A stretch of 64,000 nt of DNA. It comes from Membranipora membranacea. Lineage: Eukaryota; Bryozoa; Gymnolaemata; Cheilostomatida; Membraniporidae. Made by a program: the position numbers and the translations under genes. This document shows, one piece after another, positions 41,301 to 52,900 of this stretch. The notes under the pieces are model-generated. The model saw only the letters and a program-made list of their open reading frames with translations. It was not told where the DNA came from and did not search any database. Within the stretch, counting starts at the first letter, position 1; every line of letters starts with the position of its first letter. The stretch is from contig OU612065.1 of NCBI GenBank assembly GCA_914767715.1, positions 9,486,001-9,550,000 on the forward strand, written 5' to 3'.

Positions 41301-41490
41301 ACTCGCTAGCTTTCTGATTGTGATTCTTTTACTAAGTCAACATCATATTTGAATAGATTATAAAATACCACCTGCCCTCAACAATTAACAGACAACCAAA
41401 GTTAGACCATTTCTAATTTCTCACGTCAAATTCAGTAGTTTCAGCTATGAGTTTGTTGATCAACTTTCTCCCTTCAGAACTCCTTGCCAT
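32317..41490 (-). CDS. TUBGCP5: Gamma-tubulin complex component 5
   Basis: Exons in coding order: 41490-41425, 40988-40882, 40485-40374, 39731-39626, 39285-39212, 39072-38882, 38614-38525, 38348-38249, 38048-37844, 37645-37440, 37228-37113, 36025-35817, 35675-35426, 35283-35121, 34914-34760, 34530-34449, 33822-33702, 33577-33426, 33166-32952, 32818-32718, 32363-32317. All 20 junctions are in phase, giving 955 residues (human about 1,024). Matches to GCP5 run end to end: MARSSEGRKL at the start, NLRFHRYLDVDSHK, DDFDWYGYL, TEYQVVREVLWMLSG (GRIP1 region), MEAGDLMYGFWWDLFDKIR, NLHYEVDWPVDVV, LLHFINGFNDYVMTTILHSS (GRIP2) and a short LESL-type tail. It is a specialised subunit of the gamma-tubulin ring complex that nucleates microtubules at centrosomes. 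The first exon is small but begins like vertebrate GCP5. The acceptor of exon 12 (AAAG at 36026) was chosen because only it keeps frame. Confidence 0.96.
40662..40802. mobile_element. Short inverted-repeat element (MITE-like) in TUBGCP5 intron 3
   Basis: An arm of about 42 bp at 40662-40705 (ACCAACAGCAGACA, TTGCCTATTCAT) is repeated inverted at 40761-40802 (ATGAATAGGCAA, TGTCTGTTGTTGGT) around a 55-bp spacer. Some four to six mismatches separate the arms. It lies between TUBGCP5 exons 2 and 3. No clear target duplication. Confidence 0.7.
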
Positions 41491-42001
41491 CACCCACTTT
41501 TTGTTGTACTGCTAGCAGCTATTCCAATTTGAGCGAATAGTTTGAACAATTTACCTGTGCATGAAGCTATCTGTAAAGACGAGAATAAATTACCATAGAT
41601 GTTTTTCATGATGTCCTTATATTTGATTCAGTGGAGCGGTTAGGGAGTTGGGTTGGGAAAACAACACCATGAATGCTTTAAAAGCCACTCTGTCAGCTTC
41701 ACTGGCACTTGGACTTCCGGATGGGTTTGTCGCCCCGACGGTGAGTGTCTGAAACCCAACTTCCTCTGTTACCAACCAATCCGCCTCTATTGAATTAGTG
41801 TCCGGATGCCTTTTATGCACTCCGGTTGTCCGAGTGCCAACCGTATGCCTATTTGGCAACCACCGGATGACACGCGGTCTGGATGGGCATTTAGCGCAGC
41901 AATCTGCCTTTTTGAACAACCCTATTTCCCTATGTACTTCTACTTGCTTTTTGTAAGCAGGCCTGACAGAGAGTTTGGAGTAAGTAAGTAGCAGTAAGGA
42001 T
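41491..42001. other. TUBGCP5 upstream region with a GC-richer block
   Basis: This is the TUBGCP5 5' flank. From about 41640 to 41930 base composition rises clearly above the surrounding AT-rich DNA, and the minus strand stays open for about 100 codons (41919-41617). The block abuts the retrotransposon remnants that start near 42002, so it may be part of an older insertion. I do not recognise the reading frame, and it has no splice support. Confidence 0.4.
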
Positions 42002-42957
42002 CGATAAAGAGCTGGGAAAGGAATTCAACACAAATGTAGGAGTCCCCCAAGGTGATTGTCTATCCCCTATACTTTTCACCCTGTATCTCGCCAACGCTCT
42101 TACCACCAACCAAAATGCAGAGGACTACACTGAGAATAAGATGTCGGAACTACCACCACATCTTTGCGACCACAACTACAGCCATATCAGCCACACAGGT
42201 ACTCTTATACCCTTACAATACGCAGATGATATTAGCTGGGCGGAGATGAATTGCGCTCACAGAATTGACAACATCAAGGAGACCATACCAGAAACTTTAG
42301 AGATCAGGAACTTGATAGTAAATCAAGACAAGACTGAAGAATTTAAGATCACGAAGGAGGGAGACAACACCTGGAAAAAGTGTAAATATCTTGGACCACA
42401 GCTGGACACTGCGGAGGACATAAAAAGGAGGAAAGGAATAACTGCTGGAGCAATGGATAAGATCAAGCATATCAGCAGGAACAGAAGGCTTTACACAAAC
42501 ATCAAGATAAGAGCATTCAACGCCTACGCTGGAAGTGTTTTCCTGTATAACAGTGAAACATGGACAGTCAGTAAAACCACCAATGATACGTTAGATAGCT
42601 ATCATAGACGTCAAATGAGAAACGCCATAAACATCAGATGGCCACAGAAAATCAGTAAGCAACATCGTACCAGAAAACTAAACAGGACCCCTGACCCCAT
42701 CCGCAAGCAAAGACTGAGACTGTATGGTCATATCATGCGTCTGTCTGAGAATCAACACCCATCAAGACGGCCTTATCCAAATATGATCGACTCCTCAAAA
42801 TGTTGAAGGGTGCACGAAAACACACATGGGGAAAACAATATCTAATGATCTTTCTCAAATTGGTTTTGACAGAAAAAAAGCAGACGAAAAAACCTCTAAT
42901 AGGAAGGAGTGGAGAAAACTGGTGAATTCGGTAGAAGCAGGCTGAAACACGGAAGTT
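42002..42957 (+). mobile_element. 5'-truncated, frameshifted non-LTR retrotransposon (reverse transcriptase remnant 1)
   Basis: It begins inside the reverse transcriptase palm: NVGVPQGDCLSPILFTLYL at about 42033-42089, then the catalytic box LQYADDISW near 42213-42240. A thumb region and the late motif KQRLRLYGHIMRL (about 42705-42744), typical of LINE ORF2 C-terminal regions, follow. The first frame stops near 42806. Further LINE-like peptide in another frame (DRKKADEKTSNRKEWRKLV) ends at about 42945, so the copy carries at least one frameshift. There is no endonuclease domain or poly(A) tail. It is an inactive fragment. Confidence 0.85.
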
Positions 42958-42959
42958 GC

Positions 42960-43821
42960 TACCCGCGACGGTACCGTTCCTGATGATGACAGAGAGTTTC
43001 ATAAAAGGGAGGAATCTCAAGGTCGCTTATTCCAGGAATGACCTAAGCTCTGATATGATAGATGAAATAAAATTTGGTGAATGCAGACTATATGCAGATG
43101 ATACGTTGATCAATGCAAACATTGCTGGTAACATTACGTCTTTGCAAGAAGATGTTGACAGGTTAAGAAAATGGGCAAACACCTGGGGTATGCTGTTCAA
43201 TACTAAAAAGTGTATGCATATGGAGGTTGGAAAACCTGAGCCTACTTATAGATTTTTCCTTGGCGGAGAGCTCATACCTGCGGCTAGTGTCATCAAGTAT
43301 CTTGGTGTTTATATTGATTACACACTAAAGTGGAATAGACATATAACATATATAACTGCCAGAGCTAATAGGTCCCTTGGCATGATACGTAGAGCTTTAC
43401 AACAGGCTCCTGTTAAAACTAAACTGATAGCCTTTAACGCTATAGTCAGACCTATTCTAGAATATGCGACACAGGTGTGGTCTCCACACAATGTGGGACT
43501 CACCAAAAGCATTGATGTATCCAAAGAAAGGCTATTAGATGGGTGTATAGACTTAAAAAACTTGACAGTGTCACTGACTGCATGAAAACTAACAATATAT
43601 CTTCTCTTTCTGACAGGAGGGCTCAATTAGACACACTGTTTCTACGTAAAACTGAGGCGGGTCTTTACGACATACAGCAGAACTCTTACATACGACTAAA
43701 TACAGAACACGACACTAGAGGTAAAACCATAAGTTGGACACACAATAGTGACCAGTGGCTGCATAGCTATTTTAACAGAATGAATAATCAAGTGAAAGTT
43801 TTCTTCCCCTCCTCAACCTAA
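42960..43821 (+). mobile_element. Second, different non-LTR retrotransposon fragment (Jockey/CR1-like reverse transcriptase)
   Basis: It starts just upstream of the catalytic box, CRLYADDTLINAN (about 43084-43122). It continues through the conserved WGMLFNTKKC and VIKYLGVYIDYTLKWNRHI segments and PILEYATQVWSPHN, the usual end of the RT/thumb in Jockey/CR1-like LINEs. Around 43535-43550 the reading moves to another frame (YRLKKLDSVTDC, then LSDRRAQLDTLFL), so the copy is frameshifted. The final stop is at 43819-43821. It is unlike remnant 1 in sequence, so two families lie side by side in the same orientation. Confidence 0.87.
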
Positions 43822-46206
43822 CCATGTGACATTACTAACACGTAAAATGTATTGATGTTAATTGATTGGTTGATTCCAAACTAGGAAGATTCACCATCGC
43901 ACAATTAATAATTTGCTGGTTGGCTCGTAAAGTAACATAGGTTTATTGATACAAGAGCACAAGGTGATTTACAATCGCTATATGCACTTGATCAGATAAC
44001 TTAAGGAATAACTAGATTATCATAGATTAATTTATACTATTATACGTACAGCCAATGTCTGCAGTAATTTATTAATTTTTCTAAACACCTACTCGTCAGT
44101 TATATCTACAGACAAGGAGCGGTGACGAACTAATACGATCACCATTCCATATAGTGCTCGCCACCAAACGGGTGAATTGGAATACACTGGAAGTGTAAGT
44201 GTAATCATTACAAAATAACGTACAGTTGTAAAATACCCTTTACCAGTGGTTCCTACATATTGTAACAGCGGGTGGATTGTGTATACCCACAAATGAGTGT
44301 AGCAAAAGTGGAGAACTGAGGCTAGCATACACGCTCCCCCAACCATAGATCACACACACACCCAACATGCATTAAGACAAGCAAATTTTGCCTGCCATTG
44401 TACTCCGTTGTTCACCAAACAAAAGGCCTTTTGTTGTACAACTCTCATAGGTGTCTTGGGACATGTCTCCCTGACATCGGGCTCGGCCTATCCAACATAC
44501 TTACTACCTACAGGTACAGCATAGCTGTAATTTATTTTGTAATGTTTCTTTGCCGTAAGGTAAGTGGCACACACTAGCATCAAAACTGATAGACTTATGA
44601 ACAAAGCTATTGCCCTTGTTATGACAAGGGCTTTGTACACCTTGGACTGGCAAAATGTGTTTTTTTTTTCTATTTTCATGTTTTGTCTTCTTATGATTTC
44701 AAAGATTTTCGTGTCTCCTTATTTAAAAGTGTTGTTTACATATCGAAAACCTCTAGAAATCATAATATTGCTTATGAATACAAATGAAGCAGCTCCTGGT
44801 CTTGTATATTTATTATAATTTATCAAATACCACAAAAACTATATCAAGACATATCCCTTATTCGCATCAGCCTATTTAACGCCAAGTTTATACTGTTAAC
44901 AATACTAAATTATTACAATCTACCGTCTACAGATATATATTTCTTGATGCGGATGATATTCCGACCTCAGTGAAGCCACAGTATGGTATTATAAACATTG
45001 AAAATAAAAGCTGGGAACTGTCTGTGGTAATCATCTTAATTTACCAAATCAGAATAGAAGACATTCAGATTAAGCCATCTCTAAAAAACCATCAATCAAA
45101 TAACACACTATTTTGGAGCAGATGAGTCAGGTAATGAGGGTCCTGAGATCTTACACACCTAATGAATTTTGGGAGAAAAAATGAATGAATGACTGAAGTG
45201 GGATTTTTTTTAATTTAATAACATAACTAATACAATACCATACATACGTGCGCTACATAGAGACAAGAGTGAGATGGATGAATGGCAACAATTACCATGC
45301 TGACATCTCATTCCACCTCTCCTCTCCCTTCTCATACTTCACCCACATGATGATCAGACAAATGAGGCCTCTAATGCAGATAATAATGGACTGTAGTGTA
45401 AGTAAGTAATAAAAGGCAAAAAAGTTAGTATACACACTACTCTCCCTACTTTACTATCTTTAGTGTATGTGTGTAACTGCCACATTCAGAACATCCATAT
45501 TAACTTCCCTTGTATTTCATTCTGTGGCTTGGAAGGATGGCAGGTCCCCCACTCACGCCCTCACTTAGAATTTTTTCCTGCCTAGTTTTTGTGTTGTCAA
45601 TCATGGAAAGGTCTCAGTCTCTAATTAGTCTTTTCTTTGAGCTTAAAGAGTATAATGAAGACCTCAAATTTCGTACTTCAGACAGGCAACAAGTCCAATG
45701 TTTTTTTCATCTTGTGTTCAATCGAGGGCGCTGATCCCTTTCTTCCCAACCGAACGAACAAAACGTTAAGAAAGTGACATTGGTATCTTGTATCTGACAG
45801 GACGTACCGATGAATTGTCAACAACTGTTTGTCAAATGGTGTTTAATAATGGAATGCGCGAGATCCAAGTTGAGCCACTCAAGCCCTTAGATAAGATTGT
45901 ACCAATGACCACCAGGGTAGACAGACCACAGTCATATTTTATCCTCTCTTTACATTCTGTATTGCAATGACATAGCTGCCAGTTCTGATCGGACACTTAC
46001 CTACCACAATCTGTAAAAGTAGGCCTGTATAATTTCTCTTCTATGAGAAAAATGATTGGAAAGACAAGGCAGAATTCCTTGAAAGACATACATGAAGTTG
46101 TTGAGTAACCCATCAATATCAAACAGTGGCAAAGCCTTTCTTTATCACATTTGTATCTTCATAATTCAAGCGTTATCCCTAGTACCAAACTACATCATAA
46201 CCAGCT
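43822..46206. other. Intergenic region, no gene supported
   Basis: It lies between the LINE remnants and the start of the hypothetical gene's putative 5' exon. A short hairpin (GCCCTTGTTATGACAAGGGC, about 44610-44629) is present. Short open frames here lack splice sites and family signals. Nothing else recognised. Confidence 0.5.
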
Positions 46207-46279
46207 GTGTTGGCTGCGACATCACAACGCGCAGCCAACCCCCCACCTAGTTGGCTGTGCGCTGTGATGTCGTTGGTTT
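46207..46279. repeat. Double foldback palindrome
   Basis: GTTGGCTGCGACATCACA is followed by its near-complement TGTGATGTCG...CAAC across a short C-rich centre (46240-46249). The left arm is itself a palindrome (GTTGGCTGCG and CGCAGCCAAC). It lies about 215 bp upstream of the putative donor of a 5' UTR exon of the next gene. Confidence 0.75.
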
Positions 46280-46976
46280 GTTCACAGATCTATTGTGTCA
46301 GTACGGTAGAGTATTGCTGTTTGCTCATCAAATTCGGTGTGCTTTCGTTGTTGACGGATATTATGATGATCCAGTCCTCTAGGCTGTTTTCAGTATCTGA
46401 TACATTATTTGTAGGGGAATCAAAACACCATATGAGGAGCAGTTCAGCAGAGATCTGAGGTGGGAGGAGTCTCTGATACAGCTGATATAACTAGGTGAGT
46501 GGTGTCAGTTTTCATTGATGGTGTGATGCCAACAAAACCATGACCTTTTGAGGAGAATGAGGAAACCATTTACTTATTCCTTTCAAGGTTGTTCTTCTGA
46601 CTTGTCCCTGTAAGCTTGGTGTCTTCAATACAACATTTGACGATTATTTATGCCGGCTTTCAAATCAGATCACCGGAAAATACTCATTTGGGATATGAGA
46701 AACAGAACATCCTAGATTATTGACGATTAAGCATCCATGTTAACTGTAAAAGGAGAGATCTTACCAATGAGTAAGAATAAGTAGGCCTATAATAAAAAAA
46801 GATGAGCTAGGGACCCATTCTTCTGGAGTGCCGTTTTGTGACATATGCCGAACATTGTGCAAAGTTCTCTATGCAATACATACAGTCGATGTAGTTTATA
46901 GCTGGTCAAAGACACATGTCATCTCGCTTACCAGATTACCAACACAACTGTTTGATTTTCTTACAGATCTTTGCCT

Positions 46977-47654
46977 ATGGAAGATTCACCAATAGGTGCA
47001 GTTGGTGGCCATGCGAGTTCAGTATCTGAGTTCAACAATAATCAGCTGAACTGGAAAGGTATAAATCCAGTCAAGGTTACATTACACAATGACACAATCA
47101 TACCTAATAATAGTCATACAAGCGCAATAGGGGCAACATCGTGCTGTGAATCCTCAGACTTCCAGATTATAAATATCAATCCTTGTTATGTAAAATCAAT
47201 ATCCAGCTATCAATATGAGACATTCAAGATGGCTACCGCTACAGTCACACCAAGGCCTTATGAGAAAGGTAGATTAGCTCAGATGAAGGCCAACACCAAA
47301 ATGAAACGTTCACGAAAACCGTATCAGCTCCCTCCCAGATCTGCCACTTCAAACAACGCATACCACAGCCGGGCAGGTAGCATGTCTATGAAAGGAGATG
47401 ATAAACCTATGACTTGCTCAAACTATGGAAAGAACGGACTGAATCGAAGTCAATCGAATCGTGTTGTATATTTATTTGATGATCGCCCTACTCTGCCAAA
47501 ACCCCCATGTGACATCACAAGGTCAAGGTCTCTAGAAGACTTGAAATTATTAGCTAAAAACACAACTGTTTGCTTTGACTCTGATGATGCGAAACAGGAG
47601 AATGAAGAATTGGAACAAGTATCTCATGGTCTCTCCAATCTCCATGTTACGTAG
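46977..47654 (+). CDS. Unrecognised 225-residue protein, possibly with a spliced 5' UTR
   Basis: An open frame starts at ATG 46977, ten bases after a good acceptor (TTTTCTTACAG ending at 46966). A strong donor, ACTAG followed by GTGAGTGG at 46493, could supply a 5' UTR exon. The start MEDSPIGAVGG lies at the exon head. The protein is rich in Ser, Asn and Thr and looks disordered. It has a basic patch (KMKRSRKPYQLPPRS), a proline motif RPTLPKPP and the phosphosite-like TRSRSLEDLKLLA near the C-terminus. It has no membrane segment or enzyme motif. An AATAAA at 48107-48112 gives a sensible 3' UTR of about 470 nt. The Pro motif faintly recalls small nuclear-receptor coactivator proteins, but that is not enough to name it. 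The exon structure and codon order argue for a real gene. Confidence 0.7.
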   Translation: MEDSPIGAVGGHASSVSEFNNNQLNWKGINPVKVTLHNDTIIPNNSHTSAIGATSCCESSDFQIININPCYVKSISSYQYETFKMATATVTPRPYEKGRLAQMKANTKMKRSRKPYQLPPRSATSNNAYHSRAGSMSMKGDDKPMTCSNYGKNGLNRSQSNRVVYLFDDRPTLPKPPCDITRSRSLEDLKLLAKNTTVCFDSDDAKQENEELEQVSHGLSNLHVT

Positions 47655-49993
47655 AAGTCAAGCAGATTTGTATATTCTACAATCATCAAACACTCCAAGA
47701 GATCAATAATTACAAAGTCTGTAATATTCAAGTCAATCCTGCATCACATGTTCATACAGTGTTGTATAACTTCATGTAGCTCTTCCAAAACAACGGTTAG
47801 CTTAAACTAAAGTATTAGAACTTCTCATACCTTCCCAGTGCTAAAGAGTATATAGATAGGTTATTTTGAGATACCACCAATTTGTGTTGGCCATCAGTTC
47901 AGGCAGCACTATTAGTTATCTTTTAATTTTGTTATTTTGCTGTTTTTCTCAGTCTATACGTAACCTGTATTCACATCAAGCACTGGATGTTGCTAGAATC
48001 TGTCATAGATATCCTCGGCTTATCCTCAGTGGACTGTAGTCAGACATTGTTGCTCATGTTCAATTTTACTGTTCTCACTTCTTTAAATTTTGTTCAAAAC
48101 TGCACCAATAAAAGAAGAATCCTCAACGTTTTGTAAGCCAAAATTTCCTACATTTAAAAAAAGATACCCATAATTGATTGGATAATGCAGAGACATTGTG
48201 GTATAAATATGGGAGACCTCAAACCAAAAGGTCTAGAAACAGTGAGTTTTGGCAGGAAATCTATATGATAGGTTTCAAGTACATGAAATGTCGTGTCAAT
48301 TTCATGTGGCCGTATCGCTTGTGACGATAATCACCGTGAAAAGAAAATGAGCTCTGACCATTAGACGTTGCATTGAGGTTTGTATGTACACTTTATTAAT
48401 CAAAATAAGATGCAAAATTATTTTGTGTGACTCAAATCTTAATCCACATCTCTCATAGACCACCCATATTCTCAAATCTAGCATTCATTATGCTCCTCGG
48501 AGCGATCAGACGGTGATAGTTATGTAGGCCAATATAGGCAGGTTGAAGATCATGCAAATCTAGATTAATTTTGAGCATCTTGTATCTGATAGTGCTCTCG
48601 ATGCTAGCACAACGATAGTCAAAAGAAATCAGGAGTCTATGTTACAAAAACTCACACTCAAAGAAAATAGAGCCTAACTTAGGGGCAGGCACACTCAAAT
48701 CTGTGATTGATTGTATCTTCAAAATTAAGTTCAAGCTTCAAACTGAAGTTATCTACTCATTTCTAAAGGTATGACAACTTCATATATGGTAACACAACAA
48801 TATAAAATTGTACCACCTTTGGTTGCACAATCTACATTTTCTCAAAATAGTGACCGTGGAATGGATCACTCTTTGCTGCTTGGTCTCCAAGACTAACATG
48901 AGCATCAGCTAGCCAAAGCAAACTTAAACAGGGTAAGCAACAATGTGATGTGTAGTAATTTACTTTACTATTATTATATACTTTATTATCAAAATAAGCT
49001 TATTCCTGATAAACAATTGCGTGACACACTTCTACTGTCGACAAATCCTCTCAGAAATACTATGAATCTGATTTTGTTAAAAATTGCTCAGCTCTTACTA
49101 TTTGATATTTTACAGGCTATCGTTGGCTGATTTTGATTTCACAGTCAAGATTTAGCACAACCCTACAAATTTATTAGTTGTTGAGGGGGATCTGCTCTGC
49201 AGGTGCTTCAAAAATCCTTAAAATTCATACTATGCTCTGCAGACGATAAATTTGGATACATTTTTTATTAATAGCATAAGTAGTAAAATCCTTTGTATGA
49301 TGCGGTTTCATGAATGATTTGAGTATCAAGAGGACATCTTGTATGTATGATCATTATGAAGAAGAGAAACTAGTAGAAAATATAATATTGATTTATGATT
49401 AAATTACAAAAATTAATGTGAGAAAAGGACTGATTCTCTGGAATTGCGTATTGTTTGCTTTAATTCTGGAAGACATTGGAATAATATGATATCATGCTAC
49501 AATAAGATATGTATATATAAATATTATACACATATATATATAGATCACAAATTAGAAAATGCAAATATGAAAAATTGAGTGAAGATAAAATGGTTTTGTT
49601 TTTGGTCATTTAATAACTTTGGATAGTTTTTCAGGCTTATATCACATTGTGCACAAATTCTGCTGGTCGATTGATTGCTGCTCGAATTTTATGAAAATTA
49701 ATTTTATAAATTAAGTATAAAAGTAGTGTAAAATTTTGGAACATGGAATATCAGTAGGTTAAAGATTAGCCGAGGACCAATCAACTTACAAAAGAGGTAA
49801 AAAATCAATTCAATGGCAATAGCCTATAGTATAAGTGAATGCAGATGTAAAAAATCCAAACAGAATAATAACACCACTAACGCTTGATATATTTCTTTAA
49901 ATCTGTATCGGTGTGTCATATGCAAAAACAACAAACTCTCCATGGTTCGCCAACCTAGGACGAAGCAAATGGTAATGAGCTTCAACATTGGAA
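47655..49993. other. 3' UTR of the hypothetical gene and flank of the PDZ-PH gene
   Basis: The poly(A) signal AATAAA lies at 48107-48112. The 3' UTR of the minus-strand PDZ-PH gene must start from 49993 downward. The stretch 49480-49560 is extremely AT-rich with alternating TA/CA runs. No exon, RNA gene or mobile element was recognised. Confidence 0.5.
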
Positions 49994-52900
49994 TCAGGAT
50001 ACTTTCACCCATTTCCCAATAGACAACTTCATGGCCCTTATCCATCTGAAATGTACAATATTATCATATGACACAATAGTCGAGCAACAGAAGCTTTCGC
50101 TGAATAATACCCACAGATAAAACAATATACAGACTTGACAGACAAAGAACTATGAATTTGATTTCACAGACTACTATTTCACATAAGAGCTCCCAGAAAG
50201 ACCAATTCAAGATTTTCAACATCTTTCAGTAATTCTTTTTCAAACAGAAAATCACCCTGGAAAAGTCACAAACTCACCTCTCTTTATCTATTTCAGTTTC
50301 TGCGTGGAAGTGGAATGTTCTCATCCTTGGCTCCGGCGGTGTAAGATCAAATGCATTCTTCTTACTAGAGTAAGGCCTATCATTCACTGTGTAACCATGA
50401 AGATGTGCTACACCTAGAGGGGAAAATTGGTTGTATATCATCTATTTGTACCGCATTTCAAGGTAACCATAATATGGCATATTATGATTTTCGAGAGTTT
50501 TCAATTCTCATAGCTTCTGTCTGCTTTAATCAACATAAATATTATCAGTTTGTATATTTAGAATAAATCATCCATCAGATAACCCTACAAACCGACCAAT
50601 CGCAACCGACACAGCCTTAAAATGTAAAAAAGGTTGTGTGGGTACTGTATTGAAAGGGGACACGCCAATTCGTTAGAAATTTGTTTTACTTTGATAAGAT
50701 CAAGATTAACCTCAACGTTGCATTGAGTCCTCTTGGCTATTAATGCTTTAAGAATTGCTCACCTTGGGCGGAACGAGAGTCAATATCGCAGTAATAGTAA
50801 AGGCATCCATCCTTAAGTACGGCATATCTCCTCTTCCATGATTTGAAGTTACCTCCCTCTTTGTGAATAAAGCCTTGGCAGTCTACATTTCTTATAGATA
50901 GGGCAGGTAACCCTACATTGTGAGCACTGATGTCAAGCCAGCTGTCCATTGTTGATTGACTTGAGGTAGCCTCATTCAATGACTGTGCCCAGCTACAAAA
51001 CAGAGAATCCTCTTGCTAGGGGTTTATACATTTTATTTAATATAAGATATAAGATTAATATAAAATATAAGACTGCAAAATAATAGTAAGTTGACAATTA
51101 GGAAGGATACAGAAGAAAATCAGGTCGCGGCCTACACTAGTATATTTAGCATGTTCATGCAGGCATGCATACAGATATCCCATATTTCTCATTACCTCAT
51201 TCAACATGAAAGCTTTGCAGAGCGCGCCAGCATCGGGAGTAATTGCTTGGAGTGCTTAAAGGTAATCAGAGGTTACTGCCAGACAAAATTTTCTTCCAGC
51301 AGCCTAAACAAATCTTTAACTATAGATGTACATAAATAAATCGGATTTGAAAGGCATTTGGGTGTATGGCTTTGTCACATGATATCCAAGAGACAGTAGG
51401 TTAATAAACAACTAGGCATGAGTTAGAAACACCTTATATGTCCACAGATCATATTAAGTTATATCCAAGCCAGTGTGTAAAGGGTTAATTCCAATCTCTG
51501 AGAAAATATGTATCTGAAAAATTGATGCTTGATTTCCCTGTACTTAGCTGAGGTTCGTATTGATTCAATATGAGGCTTGTTCTGAGAAAAGTTATACATT
51601 GGTATTGAGATTTTTGTTTATCCTAATCAGACACATTTAATCAATTAATTAATTGATTGACCAATATACTATTATCTGAAAGTCATGACATGACACTGCC
51701 AAACCAGTGGTTCAGCCCTCTGAAAACCTATGATTACCTTTAAAAATTAGTAATGCAGGGAATTTTTGTCTTGTACCAAACGTTCACAATTATTAGTGTG
51801 TTTTTTTAAACCCTTCACGAATGTAGTTTGCTACCCCATATCCCCCTTACACACACACACAATTGATCAACAATTCAACTACTATGGCAAATCATAGGAC
51901 CGTTGCACTGTTACACATTCCAACTATTCATTTTCACTTGTTCAACTTACCTAAAAAGGCATTCAGCCATTTACAAGCTAAATAATGATAATATAAGAGA
52001 TTGGAGAGTGATCATCACATGAAGATTTCATTAATTTGTGTGTGGCCTCACCTTGAAGATGATGTGACCATCCAATTATTTGTACCGAACAATTACAATA
52101 AGCTTGGTTATCAGGAAAAGCATCAAACAGACCTTATAATTATTGCAGCTAAAACTTGTTCATATCTAGCCAACCCAACTTACTCTGCAAGTTCCTGTTC
52201 ATTCATAGCAGCGAAGTAGTATGTTTTTGTATGATGCACTAGTTTGAGGGCATGATCTTTAGGGCGCTTGAGATCAATAGCTTTATTCACCATATAGCCA
52301 GCAAGAGGTATAGCACCCAAGATCTCTGTATCCTGCATGAAAAAATAATCATTAAAGCAGCAGTCCAAAACGCCTGGTAGTCAAGCAGCTAGTACAGCAA
52401 AATAACTTGAGAAAAATAATATAGCATTGAGAATTGCCCCTCAATGATGTCTTATTATCACTCCAAATAATGGCTTGCTGAGTTTTCTATGGCCCAGAAA
52501 CTATATATAACAGAATGTCGAAATATGAGAGATGTTGATCTCTAGATAAAGCTATTAAAACAAGGTTTCTGTATGCCTGTTGTCTTTGTCCTGTGGGTAG
52601 TCTTTGAATGATATATGAATGAATCAGCATTAAAATCATAGCATGTATACAGATGGATGTAAGAATAATTGCTTCTGCATTTTCGTTCACAGTCCAAAGT
52701 AGGATAAAGAAAGGGAATATACATGACTATCTGATTATGGGACTCACCCCTTTGTTTTTGAAGTAGTATAGGCAGTTGTCAGATTTGAGCACAAACCATC
52801 TTCTCTTCCATATATTGAGGACTGCATTGGTGAGTTTATACATGTAAGATGAAAAGACCTCAGTTCCATCACTAAACTGCTCGTGGGGCATTATAGTGAA

